A stretch of 64,000 nt of DNA from Pseudomonas uvaldensis (GTDB lineage Bacteria; Pseudomonadota; Gammaproteobacteria; Pseudomonadales; Pseudomonadaceae): positions 496,001 through 560,000 of the forward strand of contig NZ_JAIWKS010000003.1 in NCBI RefSeq assembly GCF_021271205.1, given 5' to 3'. Position 1 is the stretch's first letter. The number at the start of each line of letters is the position of its first letter. The notes under the pieces were generated by a model. The model saw only the letters and a program-made list of their open reading frames with translations, did not search any database and was not told the origin of the DNA. Of the stretch, positions 34,280 to 43,465 are shown piece by piece. The translations under genes were made by a program, and so were the position numbers.

Positions 34280-34543
34280 ATGCTATTCGATGCCCATGGC
34301 CGGGCCTCTCGATGGATTGAAGCGGATCGGGCATGGAGGCGGGAGAAGATGACCAGGGTGACTCTGGAACTCGACAGGCAGTTGTATCTGGCGCTGTTGG
34401 AAGCGGCCCAGGCCAATCAAGTCAGTCTTGAGGAAGAATGTTGCCGCCGGCTGGAGGGCCGGACGTGGCGCTCGCGTTATCTGCAGGCGCTGGTGGCGGA
34501 ACTGCGCGCCGACGATGAGCAACGGCGCGCACGCACGGGGTGA
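34280..34543 (+). CDS. Small ribbon-helix-helix-like protein
   Basis: 87 aa. The segment MTRVTLELDRQLYLALLEAAQANQVSLEEECCRRLEG has the strand-helix-helix rhythm of ribbon-helix-helix DNA binders, then an Arg-rich helix. Start may be ATG 34280 or the internal ATG at 34349 just before the strand. No toxin gene lies next to it. Function unknown. Confidence 0.65.
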   Translation: MLFDAHGRASRWIEADRAWRREKMTRVTLELDRQLYLALLEAAQANQVSLEEECCRRLEGRTWRSRYLQALVAELRADDEQRRARTG

Positions 34544-34966
34544 TTACTTCTTGGTCTTGGCCGGTTTCGGGCAATCCGATTCCTGGAAGCGTTCGGTCGC
34601 GACCGGGCGGTTGGTTTTAACTTCCGTGAACTCGTAACGCATGGTCGCGCCCTGGGCCATCAGCTTGCGGAAGCCAGGGTTGGTGCATACCTTGGCGCCC
34701 AGCTGGAAATACACGGCCTTGGGATCGGCGCGCATTTGTTGGGCATGGCTGCTTTGCACACTGAGATGGTTGATCAATTCAGTGCCTTCGACCGTATAGC
34801 CCTGGTCGAGAATGTCTTCATTGATGGCCCGTGGCGTGCCGACGCTGCTTTCCCTGGCCACGTTCTGCAGCATCTTGTTCAGTTCGAGTTCTTTCAGCGA
34901 GGCAGCCTGAGCGCTGAAGGACGTCGCCAGCAGAACGGCAACGGTGGGGACGATAAGGCGCAGCAT
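34544..34966 (-). CDS. Exported PA3611-like 'quorum-sensing-regulated virulence factor' family protein
   Basis: 140 aa from ATG 34966 behind AGGAG; a longer upstream frame has no ribosome site. Signal peptide MLRLIVPTVAVLLATSFSAQA, then the conserved SVGTPRAINEDILDQGYTVEG and two cysteines. It is periplasmic or secreted with unknown biochemical role. The recA-neighbourhood position matches PA3611 in P. aeruginosa. Confidence 0.85.
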   Translation of the reverse strand: MLRLIVPTVAVLLATSFSAQAASLKELELNKMLQNVARESSVGTPRAINEDILDQGYTVEGTELINHLSVQSSHAQQMRADPKAVYFQLGAKVCTNPGFRKLMAQGATMRYEFTEVKTNRPVATERFQESDCPKPAKTKK

Positions 34967-35147
34967 GAAACTCTCCTGGTTCAGTGACAGGTGGTTCGAC
35001 CGGTCACGTGACTGTGCGTTCAGTGGCGGCGGATTATAGGGGAGCACGGGTGGACGGTACAGGCTTGCGCGCTCTGGTAAACTGCCGGCCTTCATTGCCC
35101 TGCCGAGTGTCGTTCGTGTCGAGTTTTCCTGCCTGTCGGCGTTTCCC

Positions 35148-35897
35148 ATGATGAATCATGCCCCCAACGCCGTAGCCCGCCTGCGCGACCAGCGCATCGA
35201 CGAGGGCATCAAGCCGCTCCAGGCCCGGGGCTGGCGCGCTCCCCGTTGCAGCGCTTGCCGGGTGATCGAAAGCCATTGCCTTTGCGCCTGGCGCCCAAAT
35301 GTCGAATCCCGCTCCGGGGTTTGTCTGATCATGACCAACAAGGAAGTGTTCAAACCGAGCAATACCGGTTGGCTGATAGCCGACGTTGTTCGCGACAATC
35401 ATGCGTTCATCTGGTCGCGCACCGAAGCCGACCCGCAGTTGCTGGCCTTGCTCAACGATCCCCAGTGGCAACCCTACCTGGTGTTTCCCGGTGAGTACGT
35501 CGAGCCGTCGAGGGTCACCCACACGGTCGAGATCGATCATTCCAGGCGTCCGCTGTTCATTCTTTTGGATGCGACCTGGACGGAGGCGCGGAAGATTTTC
35601 CGAAAAAGTCCCTATTTCGACCGTTTGCCAATCCTGAGCCTGCTGCCTGACAAGCTGTCGCGCTATCGCTTGCGCCGTTCCACCCGCAGCGAGCATCTGT
35701 GTACGGCCGAAGTGGCGGCGCTGTGCCTGGAGCTCGCGGGGGACCGTGACGCCGCCTCGGCCCTGGACGCCTATTTCGATGTGTTCAGCCAGCACTACCT
35801 GGGTGCCAAAGGGCAGCAGGAAGTGAATGTATTGACCCCGGCTCACGCTGAGCTGATGCCCTTTATCCGTATGGCCCAACCAGTATTGGCCCAATAG
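35148..35897 (+). CDS. DTW-domain tRNA-uridine aminocarboxypropyltransferase
   Basis: 249 aa. Cysteines C34, C37, C44 and C46 form a zinc-type cluster (RCSACRVIESHCLC). The family motif appears as DATW (141-144) in LFILLDATWTEARKIF. Members transfer the aminocarboxypropyl group of SAM to tRNA uridine (acp3U). Start could also be the adjacent second ATG. Confidence 0.88.
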   Translation: MMNHAPNAVARLRDQRIDEGIKPLQARGWRAPRCSACRVIESHCLCAWRPNVESRSGVCLIMTNKEVFKPSNTGWLIADVVRDNHAFIWSRTEADPQLLALLNDPQWQPYLVFPGEYVEPSRVTHTVEIDHSRRPLFILLDATWTEARKIFRKSPYFDRLPILSLLPDKLSRYRLRRSTRSEHLCTAEVAALCLELAGDRDAASALDAYFDVFSQHYLGAKGQQEVNVLTPAHAELMPFIRMAQPVLAQ

Positions 35898-36121
35898 TGG
35901 CCCATACTGAAGGCAGGGTGGCCATGCTGCTTGACCACCCCGGTTTCGCTGGGCATGCTTGGCGCCGACCGGGGCACGGCCGAGGGTAAGAAACGCTGTG
36001 ATGGCGACGCCTTGGCGTAGAACGTGCTCCCTTTGGACCCCGCCGTATGACGGTGTCTTGAGTGGCTCTGGCAGGGCGCGATTGCATCGGGTCTGCCATA
36101 AAAAACAGGATCATTTGAACA

Positions 36122-36775
36122 ATGGCCACATACGAAATCCTGATTGCCGATGACCATCCGCTCTTTCGTAGCGCGTTGCATCAGGCGGTGACCCTGGGCC
36201 TGGGCCCGGATGTCCGGCTGACGGAGGTGGCCAGTATCGCGGAGCTGGAGAGCCGGTTGACCGAAAAGGCCGACTGGGATCTGGTGCTGCTGGACCTGAA
36301 CATGCCCGGCGCCTATGGCTTTTCCGGTCTGGTACTGTTGCGCGGTCAATACCCACAGATTCCTGTCGTGATGGTTTCGGCCCAGGAAGAGGCCTCGGTG
36401 ATGGTCAAGGCCCGGGAGTTCGGCGCCAGCGGATTTATCCCCAAGTCCAGTTCACTTGAAGCGATTCAGAAGGCTGTGAAGGCGGTGCTGGATGGCGACG
36501 CCGCCTGGCCGCCCCAGGCGTTCGAGGCGGTGAGTGTGTCCGAGGAAGCCAAGGCCGCCAGTGAAGGCCTGGCCAGCCTTACGCCGCAGCAGTTTCGCGT
36601 GCTGACCATGGTCTGCGAAGGGCTATTGAACAAGCAGATCGCTTATGAATTGAATGTGTCCGAGGCCACTATCAAGGCCCATGTGACGGCGATCTTCCGT
36701 AAACTGAATGTGCGCACCCGAACCCAGGCGGCTTTGTTGTTGCAACAACTTGAGTCAATTTCGCCGCAGCCATAG
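36122..36775 (+). CDS. erdR: Response regulator ErdR (LuxR/NarL family)
   Basis: 217 aa. Receiver domain with ADDHPLF near the N-terminus and phosphoacceptor Asp in LVLLDLNMPG (~residue 60). Helix-turn-helix NKQIAYELNVSEATIKAHVTAIFRKLNV lies near 175-203. ErdR controls ethanol and related carbon metabolism in pseudomonads. The erdR-dgkA pairing supports the name. Confidence 0.88.
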   Translation: MATYEILIADDHPLFRSALHQAVTLGLGPDVRLTEVASIAELESRLTEKADWDLVLLDLNMPGAYGFSGLVLLRGQYPQIPVVMVSAQEEASVMVKAREFGASGFIPKSSSLEAIQKAVKAVLDGDAAWPPQAFEAVSVSEEAKAASEGLASLTPQQFRVLTMVCEGLLNKQIAYELNVSEATIKAHVTAIFRKLNVRTRTQAALLLQQLESISPQP

Positions 36776-36847
36776 CGTGTCCATTCACGCTTTTTTGACC
36801 AGGCCTGGATTAGCTTTTCCACCTTCTTTCAATCAGTTGCCTACTCT

Positions 36848-37210
36848 ATGTCACCTTTCAAAGGCCAAACCGGCCTGAAACGCATCCTTAACGCCTCCGG
36901 CTATTCCCTGGACGGTCTGCGCGCGGCTTTCGTCGGCGAAGCGGCGTTCCGTCAATTGGTTCTGCTCAATGTTGTCCTGATTCCCCTGTCGTTCTTTCTG
37001 AACGTCAGCCGTGTCGAGCAGGCGCTGTTGATTGCGGTCTGTCTGTTGGCCTTGATCGTGGAATTGCTCAATTCAGCGGTGGAAGCGGCCATCGACCGCA
37101 TTTCCCTGGAATTGCACCCACTGTCCAAGAACGCCAAGGACATGGGCAGTGCTGCCCAGCTTGTCGCCCTGACGATGATTGCGTTGGTGTGGGGCCTGGT
37201 GCTGCTTTAA
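36848..37210 (+). CDS. dgkA: Diacylglycerol kinase DgkA
   Basis: 120 aa small trimeric membrane kinase. It contains GLRAAFVGEAAFRQLVLLN, a hydrophobic hairpin (QALLIAVCLLALIVE) and the active-site helix ELLNSAVEAAIDRI. It phosphorylates diacylglycerol arising from membrane-derived glucan synthesis. Confidence 0.96.
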   Translation: MSPFKGQTGLKRILNASGYSLDGLRAAFVGEAAFRQLVLLNVVLIPLSFFLNVSRVEQALLIAVCLLALIVELLNSAVEAAIDRISLELHPLSKNAKDMGSAAQLVALTMIALVWGLVLL

Positions 37211-37214
37211 ATGC

Positions 37215-38141
37215 TCAGGCAATGGCCGGCAGCACGATTTCGTCGCTACGCTGTGCCCCGGCCGTAAAGGCCCGGCACAGCTCGAGAAATTCGCGCATGG
37301 CCGAGGTCTGGTATTTCTGCTTGTGCCAGATGAAATAGAACTGTCGCGCCAGGTCCATATCCGGCGTCTCCACTGGCACAAGGCTGCCGCGCCGGAAGGC
37401 ATCGCGCAGGGCCAGACGTGAGATGCAGCCAATGCCCAGGCCGGATTCCACCGCGCGCTTGATGGCTTCAGTGTGTTCCAGCTCCAGGCGAATGTTCAGC
37501 GCGCTGCGATGATGACGCATGGCCTGGTCGAAGGTGAGTCGGGTGCCGGAGCCCTGTTCGCGCAGAATCCAGGCTTCATGAGTCAATTCGTCCATGGTTG
37601 CCTGGCCGCGTTTGGCCAGTGGATGTTGCGGCGCGCAGAACACCACCAGTTCGTCTTCCACCCAACTCTGCACTTCGATATCCGGGTGGCTGCAATCGCC
37701 TTCGATTAGACCCAGATCAATTTCATAGTGCGCAACCTGATGCACGATATTGGCAGTGTTCTGTACATGCAGCTTCACCTGGCTTTCCGGATGGCGCTGC
37801 ATGAAACCGCCGATCAACAGGGTCGCCAGGTAATTGCCGATGGTCAGGGTGGCGCCGACCGCCAGTGAGCCGAAGCCTGACTTGCCGTTGAGCAGGTCCT
37901 CGATCTCCTTGGCCTGGTCCAGCAGCGCCACCGCTTGGGGCAGCAACTGTTTGCCCAAGGCGTTGAGGCTCAGGCGTTTACCGGCTCGGTCGAATAACTG
38001 GCAACTGGATTGACGCTCCAGTTCGGTGATGGAAGTGCTGGCCGCCGATTGCGACAGATTGAGCAGGTCCGCAGCACGGGAAACGCTTTCCTGCTGGGCA
38101 ACGGCGACGAAAACCTGAAGTTGACGTAGAGTAAATCGCAT
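37215..38141 (-). CDS. finR: LysR-family regulator FinR
   Basis: 308 aa. N-terminal LysR HTH (MRFTLRQLQVFVAVAQQESVSRAADLLNLSQSAASTSI) and a substrate-binding domain. Divergent from fpr, which FinR activates under superoxide or redox stress in Pseudomonas. Start at 38141 places the HTH at residue 1; the upstream in-frame extension covers the operator region. Confidence 0.88.
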   Translation of the reverse strand: MRFTLRQLQVFVAVAQQESVSRAADLLNLSQSAASTSITELERQSSCQLFDRAGKRLSLNALGKQLLPQAVALLDQAKEIEDLLNGKSGFGSLAVGATLTIGNYLATLLIGGFMQRHPESQVKLHVQNTANIVHQVAHYEIDLGLIEGDCSHPDIEVQSWVEDELVVFCAPQHPLAKRGQATMDELTHEAWILREQGSGTRLTFDQAMRHHRSALNIRLELEHTEAIKRAVESGLGIGCISRLALRDAFRRGSLVPVETPDMDLARQFYFIWHKQKYQTSAMREFLELCRAFTAGAQRSDEIVLPAIA

Positions 38142-38153
38142 ATCGATATAACC

Positions 38154-38166
38154 GATAACCCTTATC
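38154..38166. promoter_or_regulatory. Candidate FinR operator in the finR-fpr gap
   Basis: GATAA-CCC-TTATC is a perfect dyad 13 bases upstream of finR and ~100 before fpr, as expected for a LysR site controlling both. Confidence 0.5.
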
Positions 38167-38263
38167 TTAATAATCCATTTAACAGATATTGTCGCCGCTA
38201 TTAGAATGCGATGCAATTGCGCTCCTTCCCGGCGCAGGCATCATTTCCAGGAGTCCCCCGTAC

Positions 38264-39043
38264 ATGAGCAACATGAACCACGAGCGTGTCCTCAGTGTTC
38301 ATCACTGGAACGACACTCTGTTCAGCTTCAAGTGCACCCGCGATCCGGGCCTGCGCTTCGAGAACGGTCAGTTCGTGATGATCGGCCTGCAGCAGCCCAA
38401 CGGCCGCCCGCTTATGCGCGCTTACTCGATTGCCAGCCCGAACTGGGAAGAGCATCTCGAGTTCTTCAGCATCAAAGTACCCGACGGTCCGCTGACTTCC
38501 CAACTGCAGCACTTGAAGGAAGGCGACGAGATCATCATCAGCAAGAAACCCACCGGCACCCTGGTGCTGGACGATCTCAAGCCGGGCAAGCACCTGTACC
38601 TGCTCAGCACCGGTACCGGCCTGGCGCCGTTCATGAGCGTCATCCAGGACCCGGAAACCTACGAGCGTTTCGAAAAAGTGATCCTGTGCCACGGCGTACG
38701 CTACGTCAACGAAGTCGCTTACCGCGAATTCATCACCGAGCATTTGCCGCAGAACGAGTTCTTCGGTGAAGCCCTGCGTGAAAAGCTGATCTACTACCCG
38801 ACCGTGACCCGCGAGCCGTTCGAAAACGAAGGCCGCCTGACCGACCTGATGCGCAGCGGCAAGCTCTTCCGCGACATCGGCCTGCCACCGATCAACCCGC
38901 AGGACGACCGCGCCATGCTGTGCGGCAGCCCGAGCATGCTGGAAGAAACCAGCGAAGTGCTCAACAGCTTCGGCCTGACCGTTTCGCCACGTATGCGTGA
39001 GCCGGGTGATTACCTGATCGAGCGGGCGTTTGTAGAGAAATAA
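38264..39043 (+). CDS. fpr: Ferredoxin-NADP+ reductase Fpr
   Basis: 259 aa. FAD-binding MRAYSIASPNW (RxYS) and NADP-binding STGTGLAPFMS motifs; ends in the short FVEK type tail of bacterial subclass I/II enzymes. It exchanges electrons between NADPH and ferredoxin/flavodoxin. CAGGAG precedes ATG 38264. Confidence 0.95.
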   Translation: MSNMNHERVLSVHHWNDTLFSFKCTRDPGLRFENGQFVMIGLQQPNGRPLMRAYSIASPNWEEHLEFFSIKVPDGPLTSQLQHLKEGDEIIISKKPTGTLVLDDLKPGKHLYLLSTGTGLAPFMSVIQDPETYERFEKVILCHGVRYVNEVAYREFITEHLPQNEFFGEALREKLIYYPTVTREPFENEGRLTDLMRSGKLFRDIGLPPINPQDDRAMLCGSPSMLEETSEVLNSFGLTVSPRMREPGDYLIERAFVEK

Positions 39044-39070
39044 GCTGAAGATTTACGGCGTCTGACAGGC

Positions 39071-39168
39071 CGCTATCGCGAGCAGGGCTCGCTCCCACAT
39101 TGGATTTGTAGTGTATACAAGGGCTGCGGTCACCCCGGACCTTGCGGGAGCGAGCCTGCTCGCGATGA
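39071..39168. repeat. REP-type inverted pair after fpr
   Basis: CGCTATCGCGAGCAGGGCTCGCTCCCACA and its partner GCGGGAGCGAGCCTGCTCGCGATG, a slightly different REP subtype from those inside the tailocins. Confidence 0.8.
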
Positions 39169-39197
39169 TGACGACTCGGTCTGACTGACAGCCCACG

Positions 39198-39238
39198 AAA
39201 AAGCCCGCGCTACCTGATGAAGGCAGCGCGGGCTTTTT
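39198..39238. terminator. Bidirectional terminator between fpr and trmO
   Basis: AAAAAGCCCGCGCT ... AGCGCGGGCTTTTT, a 14-bp pairing including both A and T tracts. Confidence 0.93.
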
Positions 39239-39250
39239 CGTTTCCGGCGG

Positions 39251-39949
39251 TTATCTCTTCGCGAGAATGACTTCAAGCACCCGGATCAACCCTGGCTGCG
39301 GGTAATGCCAGCGCACATCCAGGTCCCAGAACTGCGCTCCGTATTCCCGTTCGGCCGTAGGTATCTGGTACGCCGGACGCGGATCCTGGGCCAGGCATTG
39401 TTCGATCAGTTCTACCAAGGGTTCTTCCAGGCGATTGGCATGGCTTCGGGCCTGGAGCAACGCCGTATCCGCCCATTGCACCGGGATCAACCCGGGCGCG
39501 GCCTGGGCGATGGTGTTGGTCGCCGAGCCGACAATGTCGGCATAGGGCACGTAGGGCTTGATATCCAGGACCGGGGTGCCGTCCAGCAGATCAATTCCCG
39601 AGATCCACAGCCGACCGGCTTCGACCCGATCCAACTTGACCACGGACTGTCCGATGCCATTGGGACGGTGAGTGGCACGGGTCGCGAATACGCCCATGGA
39701 CTTGTTTCCGCCCAGGCGCGGCGGGCGAACCTTCAGCCGCGGTTTGTCTTCCAGGGCCTGGTGGAACAGGAACAGCAACCAGACATGGCTGACCTGCTCC
39801 AGGCCCTGCACCGCGTCGCCCTGATCGAACGGCGTCACCAGCTCCAGCACGCCCCGCGCGGCCGGGGCCAGTTGCGGTTGCCGGGGGATGGCGAACTTCT
39901 CCTTGAAACAGGAGCGTACGAAGCCGATGGGGGAGACGGTGTAGGTCAT
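39251..39949 (-). CDS. trmO: tRNA (t6A37 N6)-methyltransferase TrmO
   Basis: 232 aa. VSPIGFVRSCFKEKFAIPRQP opens the TsaA/VirR-like beta barrel. SMGVFATRATHRPNGIGQSVVKL is the family signature. It methylates threonylcarbamoyladenosine in tRNA-Thr. ATG 39949 chosen because the family starts right at MTYTVSPIG. Confidence 0.92.
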   Translation of the reverse strand: MTYTVSPIGFVRSCFKEKFAIPRQPQLAPAARGVLELVTPFDQGDAVQGLEQVSHVWLLFLFHQALEDKPRLKVRPPRLGGNKSMGVFATRATHRPNGIGQSVVKLDRVEAGRLWISGIDLLDGTPVLDIKPYVPYADIVGSATNTIAQAAPGLIPVQWADTALLQARSHANRLEEPLVELIEQCLAQDPRPAYQIPTAEREYGAQFWDLDVRWHYPQPGLIRVLEVILAKR

Positions 39950-39960
39950 GTGTCGTGACG

Positions 39961-40422
39961 TCAGCCGCGAACGCGCAGCGTCAGCCCCTTGAGGAAGTTG
40001 CGCAGCAACTGGTCGCCGCACGGACGATAGTTGGTGTGGCCGAATTTGCGGAACAGTGCGCTGAGTTCCGGCTTGGACACCGGAAAATCCGCCGACTTGA
40101 GGATCGCGTGCATGTCATCCTCCTTCAATTCGAAGGCCACCCGCAGCTTCTTGAGGATGATGTTGTTGGTCACCGGTACTTCGATGGGCAATGGCGGCCG
40201 GCTCTCATCCTTGCCTCGCTTGAAGATCACCAGGCCATCGAGAAAGTGCGCCATGACTTCATCGGGGCAGAACACAAAGCCTTCTTCATCATCTTTCTTC
40301 AGATAGCCTGCCAGGTCCGCGAGGGACACCTCCAGGCCGCCGAGCTTGATGATCTCGATGACCTTCTTGTCGCTGATGTCGAGCATGTAGCGCACGCTGC
40401 GCAGTACGTCGTTGTGAATCAT
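39961..40422 (-). CDS. DUF1456 (YehS) family protein
   Basis: 153 aa with two similar halves: NDVLRSVRYMLDISDKKVIEIIKLGG and NNIILKKLRVAFELKEDDMHAILKSADF. It is a widespread protein of unknown function. It lies 11 bases upstream of trmO in the same direction, so they may be co-transcribed. Confidence 0.88.
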   Translation of the reverse strand: MIHNDVLRSVRYMLDISDKKVIEIIKLGGLEVSLADLAGYLKKDDEEGFVFCPDEVMAHFLDGLVIFKRGKDESRPPLPIEVPVTNNIILKKLRVAFELKEDDMHAILKSADFPVSKPELSALFRKFGHTNYRPCGDQLLRNFLKGLTLRVRG

Positions 40423-40479
40423 GTATGCAATCCTGATCGATCTGCAGTGGACGCCCCGGCTCGGCGGGGCATCGGAAAA

Positions 40480-41190
40480 TTAGAATTTCTCTTTGGCCGA
40501 CAGGTAGCGCCACTGACCCAGCGGCACCTTGCCGATGGACACGCCGCCGATGCGGATGCGGCGGATGGCCGTCGCCTTGAGGCCGACCGCCTGGCAAAGC
40601 AGCGCGATGATCCCCGGCTGCGGATTCTTCATGGCGAAGCGCAGGCGGTTCTCGTTCTGCCAGCTGGCCTTGACCGCAGGCAACTCCTTGCCCTTGTAGG
40701 TCAGGCCATGGTTCAGGCGATTGAGGCCATGGGCGACCATCTCGCCTTCGACTTCCACCACATATTCCTGCTCGATTCTGGACGCGTCGGCGGTGAGTTT
40801 GCGGAGGATTTTCCAGTCCTGGGTGAACACCAGCAGACCGCTGGCGTTGGCCTGCAGGTCGGCGCTGGCGGTCAGGCGCAGGAAATGACCCTTGAGCGGA
40901 CGTTTGCCGAAGCGATGTTCTTCGCTCAGGGACTGCGGGCCCAGGCCGGCCATGGCGATGTCCACGTCCATGCCCGCCGGAACGTTCAACAGCAGGGTGA
41001 CCGGTTCCGGCGCGGTGGCCTTGGCTTGCGGATCAAGCTCGACTTTTTGCGTGGTGACCTTGAACTGCGGTTCGTCGACCACTTCGCCGTCCACGGTGAC
41101 CCAGCCGCCCTCGATGAACAGCTCGGCCTCCCGCCGGGAGCAGCCGACCAGTTCGATAAGGCGTTTGGAGAGGCGAATCGGGTCAGTCAT
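40480..41190 (-). CDS. RsuA/RluF-type pseudouridine synthase-like protein with altered active site
   Basis: 236 aa. N-terminal S4 domain (IRLSKRLIELVGCSRREAELFIEGGWVTV), then a RsuA-family core with SGLLVFTQDWK and EQEYVVEVEGE. Active members carry GRLDxxSxGL with catalytic Asp; here the aligned segment is ADLQANASGLL, with Gln where Asp is expected. It may bind rRNA without catalysis, or use another residue. Confidence 0.8.
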   Translation of the reverse strand: MTDPIRLSKRLIELVGCSRREAELFIEGGWVTVDGEVVDEPQFKVTTQKVELDPQAKATAPEPVTLLLNVPAGMDVDIAMAGLGPQSLSEEHRFGKRPLKGHFLRLTASADLQANASGLLVFTQDWKILRKLTADASRIEQEYVVEVEGEMVAHGLNRLNHGLTYKGKELPAVKASWQNENRLRFAMKNPQPGIIALLCQAVGLKATAIRRIRIGGVSIGKVPLGQWRYLSAKEKF

Positions 41191-41265
41191 GACAGGGCCG
41201 TAACGAAAAGAGGGCAGTCATTGTACCTGTCTGGCGCCGGTTAATCGCGCGTCGATTTGCCTCGT

Positions 41266-41739
41266 TCAGCCGCTCTGGACCTTCAGCTCGGGCTGACGGT
41301 AGCGCATGTGCAGCAGCGGGTACGGCTGGTTCATGCCGTCTCGTGCCGAACGGCCGACCACTTCGAACCCTTGCTTGAGGTAAAAGCCCAGGGCCTGTGG
41401 GTTCTGTTCGTTGACATCCAGCTGATCGGCGTTCATGTGTTCCATGGCGTAATGCAACAACTGCTTGCCCAGTCCCTGGCCCCGATGTTGCGGGTCGATG
41501 AACAGCATCTCGATCTTGCCGGCCGCCACACCGGCGAACCCGGTGATGCGCAGTCGAGCGTCCCGGGTGCAGATCAGCATCACCGCGTCCAGGTAACGGG
41601 TCAGCACCAGGTTTTTCAGCAGTTCGATGTAGCTGTCCGGCAGAAAATCATGGGTGGCTCGCACCGAAGCCTCCCATACTTGGGTCAGCTCCTGGTAATC
41701 GCTGGGTTTTGGGGTGTGAATGACCGAATGCTGGCGCAT
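41266..41739 (-). CDS. GNAT-family N-acetyltransferase
   Basis: 157 aa. Acetyl-CoA loop RGQGLGKQLL in FIDPQHRGQGLGKQLLHYA; ends with ALGFYLKQGFEVVGRS typical of GNAT C-termini. Substrate unknown. ATG 41739 follows a GC-rich AGGCGG site and avoids overlap with the rimO terminator. Confidence 0.88.
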   Translation of the reverse strand: MRQHSVIHTPKPSDYQELTQVWEASVRATHDFLPDSYIELLKNLVLTRYLDAVMLICTRDARLRITGFAGVAAGKIEMLFIDPQHRGQGLGKQLLHYAMEHMNADQLDVNEQNPQALGFYLKQGFEVVGRSARDGMNQPYPLLHMRYRQPELKVQSG

Positions 41740-41790
41740 GCCCGCCTGTTCCTTGTGCTGAGTATCCCGTGGTCTCCTTACGATAGCCGT

Positions 41791-41828
41791 AAAAAAGCCC
41801 CGCATCTTGTCGCAAGAGCAGGGCTTTC
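41791..41828 (-). terminator. Intrinsic terminator of rimO
   Basis: Leftward AAAGCCCTGCTCTTG-CGA-CAAGATGCGGGGCTTTTTT, 25 bases after the rimO stop. Confidence 0.88.
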
Positions 41829-41852
41829 AGAATTTACTGTGGAGGCGACAGG

Positions 41853-43193
41853 TTAGTTGATCTGTTCAGCCCACAGATCGTACTCATCGGCATCGGTTAC
41901 CTTGCACCAGACCTTGTCGCCCGGCTTGAGGTGACTGCCGTTGTCGATGAACACGTTGCCGTCGATTTCCGGAGCGTCGAAGAAGCAGCGGCCCACGGCG
42001 CCTTGTTCGTCCACTTCGTCCACCAGCACTTCGATTTCACGGCCGATGCGCATTTGCAGGCGCGCCGAGCTGATGGCCTGTTGGTGCGCCATGAAGCGCT
42101 CCCAACGGTCCTGCTTGACGTCGTCCGGTACCACGTCCAGGTTCAGGTCGTTGGCCGGTGCGCCTTCGACCGGGGAGTACTGGAAGCATCCGACGCGGTC
42201 GAGCTGGGCTTCGGTCAGCCAGTCCAACAGGTACTGGAAGTCTTCTTCGGTTTCGCCGGGGAAGCCGACGATGAAGGTGGAGCGGATGATCAGGTCCGGG
42301 CAGATTTCGCGCCAGTTCTTGATACGGGCCAGGGTTTTGTCTTCGAACGCCGGGCGTTTCATGGCCTTGAGGACCTTCGGGCTGGCGTGCTGGAACGGGA
42401 TGTCCAGGTACGGCAGGATCTTGCCGGCGGCCATCAGCGGGATCAGCTCGTCGACATGCGGGTACGGATAGACATAGTGCAGACGAACCCAGACGCCGAG
42501 GGTGCTGAGGGCTTCGCACAGTTCGGTCATGCGGGTTTTCACCGGAGCACCGTTCCAGAAACCGGTTCGGTATTTCACATCGACGCCGTAGGCGCTGGTG
42601 TCTTGGGAGATAACCAGCAGTTCCTTGACGCCGGATTTGACCAGGCGTTGTGCCTCGTCGAGTACATCGCCCACCGGGCGGCTGACCAGTTTGCCGCGCA
42701 TCGACGGGATGATGCAGAAGCTGCAGCTGTGGTTGCAGCCTTCGGAAATCTTCAGGTAGGCGTAGTGACGTGGGGTCAGCTTGATGCCTTGTGGTGGTAC
42801 CAGGTCGATCAGCGGGTTGTGGTCCTGCTTCGGCGGCACCACTTCGTGTACCGCGCTGACAACCTGTTCGTACTGCTGCGGGCCGGTCACGGCCAGCACG
42901 CTCGGGTGCACGTCACGGATGTTGCCTTCTTCCACGCCCATGCAGCCGGTGACGATGACCTTGCCGTTTTCCTTGATGGCTTCACCGATCACTTCCAGGG
43001 ACTCGGCCTTGGCCGAGTCGATGAAGCCACAGGTGTTGACCACTACCACGTCGGCGTCCTGGTACGTGGATACGACGTCATAACCTTCCATGCGCAGCTG
43101 GGTCAGGATGCGCTCGGAGTCGACCAGGGCCTTCGGGCAACCCAGGGAAACGAAGCCGACCTTGGGATTGGCTGGCGCGGTAGTGGTGGACAT
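41853..43193 (-). CDS. rimO: Ribosomal protein S12 methylthiotransferase RimO
   Basis: 446 aa radical-SAM enzyme that adds methylthio to Asp of S12. N-terminal UPF0004 domain ([16 protein letters not shown]), the radical-SAM triad [17 protein letters not shown] (CxxxCxxC), and a C-terminal TRAM domain. Full length. Confidence 0.98.
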   Translation of the reverse strand: MSTTTAPANPKVGFVSLGCPKALVDSERILTQLRMEGYDVVSTYQDADVVVVNTCGFIDSAKAESLEVIGEAIKENGKVIVTGCMGVEEGNIRDVHPSVLAVTGPQQYEQVVSAVHEVVPPKQDHNPLIDLVPPQGIKLTPRHYAYLKISEGCNHSCSFCIIPSMRGKLVSRPVGDVLDEAQRLVKSGVKELLVISQDTSAYGVDVKYRTGFWNGAPVKTRMTELCEALSTLGVWVRLHYVYPYPHVDELIPLMAAGKILPYLDIPFQHASPKVLKAMKRPAFEDKTLARIKNWREICPDLIIRSTFIVGFPGETEEDFQYLLDWLTEAQLDRVGCFQYSPVEGAPANDLNLDVVPDDVKQDRWERFMAHQQAISSARLQMRIGREIEVLVDEVDEQGAVGRCFFDAPEIDGNVFIDNGSHLKPGDKVWCKVTDADEYDLWAEQIN

Positions 43194-43465
43194 GTCTAAC
43201 CTCGGTGTAGGGGGATCGTCTCTGATGCGGAGACAGGGCGCCTGACGCGCCTCTGATCAAAAAGTGCGCAATTCTAGCGATGGATGCGTCACTTGACCAG
43301 CTTTATGCGGGGAAAAACGACGAGTGCTGCGCTATGCTTCGCGCCTTTGCGCTTTGTTGCTTTTTACAGTCAACTGAATACCTGTAACTAGATGTAAAGC
43401 GACGCATGGGCGTGACAAAACATGTTGCGTATAAGAAGACGGGTTTTGGGAATCAGGAGTATTGG

